From Halanaerobium saccharolyticum (lineage in GTDB: Bacteria; Bacillota; Halanaerobiia; Halanaerobiales; Halanaerobiaceae), in NCBI RefSeq assembly GCF_004362045.1, contig NZ_SNWX01000011.1, positions 1-64,000 of the forward strand: a DNA stretch of 64,000 bases. Direction: 5' to 3'. The position numbers and the translations under genes are program-made. The notes below the pieces were generated by a model, which ran no database searches, was not told the origin of the DNA, and saw only the letters and a list, made by a program, of their open reading frames with translations. Positions 63,490 through 64,000 of this stretch are shown piece after piece; the stretch's first letter is position 1; each line of letters starts with the position of its first letter.

Positions 63490-64000
63490 TTAAATTCTCC
63501 TTTATGCTTATTTCGAAATTAACTTTATTATCTACTAAACCCAAAAATCTATTTTTTTCAATCTCATTTAAATATATACTTTTATCAGCTCTGCTCGGTC
63601 TAAAATACTTAATTTTTATTTTTTTAGCAAATCTGTTTCTTGCTGCTAAAAAATCTTCAAAAGTTAACAAAATCAACATTCCCTGAACTACAGGATCAGA
63701 ATTTAAATGAATAGAATTCAAATCACCACTTAAATCTGCAAAACTTGCTATTTCTTCTGTGCTAAAATTTCTCCAGCTAAAACTTTCTTTTGTAATAAAT
63801 TCTTTTTTATAATTTTGATTTTGTAAATTATTTAATTTTGGATTTCTGGTCTTTATCAATTTTGAATTTAAAACCACTAGAGTATTATTTTTAAAACCAA
63901 CAGTTGATTTTAATTTTAAATAAGAAAAACTATTTAACTCTCTTTCAGACATTATATCTGAATTTAGAGAAAAATCCATCCCTAAAGATGGATTTTGATT
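63467..64000 (-). CDS. MaoC/hotdog-like protein, partial at the window edge
   Basis: The frame is open to the window end, so the N-terminus is probably missing. An internal ATG at 63979 is possible (TTTAGGG before it). Residues from about 70 read FADLSGDLNSIHLNSDPVVQGMLIL, the MaoC-type hydratase pattern (FAxLSGDxNxIH, then VVxGML) with catalytic Asp and His. The preceding part resembles the end of a first hotdog domain, so a double-hotdog dehydratase is likely. Stop-start overlap with bioY suggests operon expression with the thiolase and ligase. It could be a 3-hydroxyacyl-CoA/ACP dehydratase. Confidence 0.65.
   Translation of the reverse strand, partial: NQNPSLGMDFSLNSDIMSERELNSFSYLKLKSTVGFKNNTLVVLNSKLIKTRNPKLNNLQNQNYKKEFITKESFSWRNFSTEEIASFADLSGDLNSIHLNSDPVVQGMLILLTFEDFLAARNRFAKKIKIKYFRPSRADKSIYLNEIEKNRFLGLVDNKVNFEISIKENLNAQKNKC

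Noticed and set aside
1..64000. CRISPR array, tRNA, rRNA, prophage, toxin-antitoxin
   Set aside because: No regularly spaced repeats, cloverleaf-like sequences, rRNA motifs, phage structural genes or small paired antitoxin-toxin frames were seen.

Overview
The window comes from a low-GC, anaerobic, halophilic Firmicute that has an outer membrane, most likely a member of the Halanaerobiales (Halanaerobium-like). Three things support this. The housekeeping gene order is Firmicutes-like (polC, ylxM-ffh, hslVU-codY, rpsB-tsf-pyrH-frr-uppS-cdsA-dxr-rseP). It coexists with a complete TonB/ExbB/ExbD system and an outer-membrane beta-barrel receptor. The window also has K+ uptake genes and acidic proteins. 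The genus is inference; no marker search was possible.

Layout. At 195-9144 a minus-strand run carries threonine/lysine genes (lysC, a diverged hom, thrB), dut, two cell-wall enzymes, a RadC-like/DinG fusion helicase and nfo. At 9205-23511 lie pnp, rpsO with a leader hairpin, ribF, truB, nrnA, rbfA, infB, ylxR, nusA and rimP, followed by polC. At 23543-33856 are proS, ispG, rseP, dxr, an AI-2E-type permease, cdsA, uppS, a small orphan gene, frr, pyrH and tsf. At 34048-41854 are rpsB, codY, hslU, hslV, topA, smg (DUF494) and dprA. At 42039-44240 trkH-trkA lie on the plus strand. At 44300-49421 a cobalamin riboswitch precedes a BtuB-like receptor, tonB, exbB, exbD and a SIMPL-domain gene. At 49660-51612 yraN and comM lie on the plus strand. 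At 51595-60343 are queT, rnhB, rbgA, rplS, a SPOUT methyltransferase, trmD, rimM, khpA, rpsP, a complete IS1182-like element, ffh and ylxM. At 60414-64000 is an acyl-CoA-type cluster: AMP-ligase, thiolase homologue, bioY and a MaoC/hotdog-like protein that runs off the window edge.

Most of the window is conserved translation, RNA-processing, envelope and isoprenoid housekeeping. The most unusual parts are: (1) the ligase/thiolase/BioY/hotdog operon, in which the thiolase lacks its second catalytic cysteine; (2) the RadC-type JAMM domain fused to a DinG helicase; (3) a B12-riboswitch operon that carries its own TonB-ExbBD; (4) a fresh IS insertion at the ffh stop codon that splits ffh from rpsP and may form a hybrid promoter; (5) candidate attenuators and hairpins in the leaders of rimP-nusA and ylxM-ffh; (6) a homoserine dehydrogenase with eroded cofactor motifs; and (7) a 21-bp perfect inverted repeat next to polC. 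No CRISPR array, tRNA, rRNA, phage or toxin-antitoxin module was seen.
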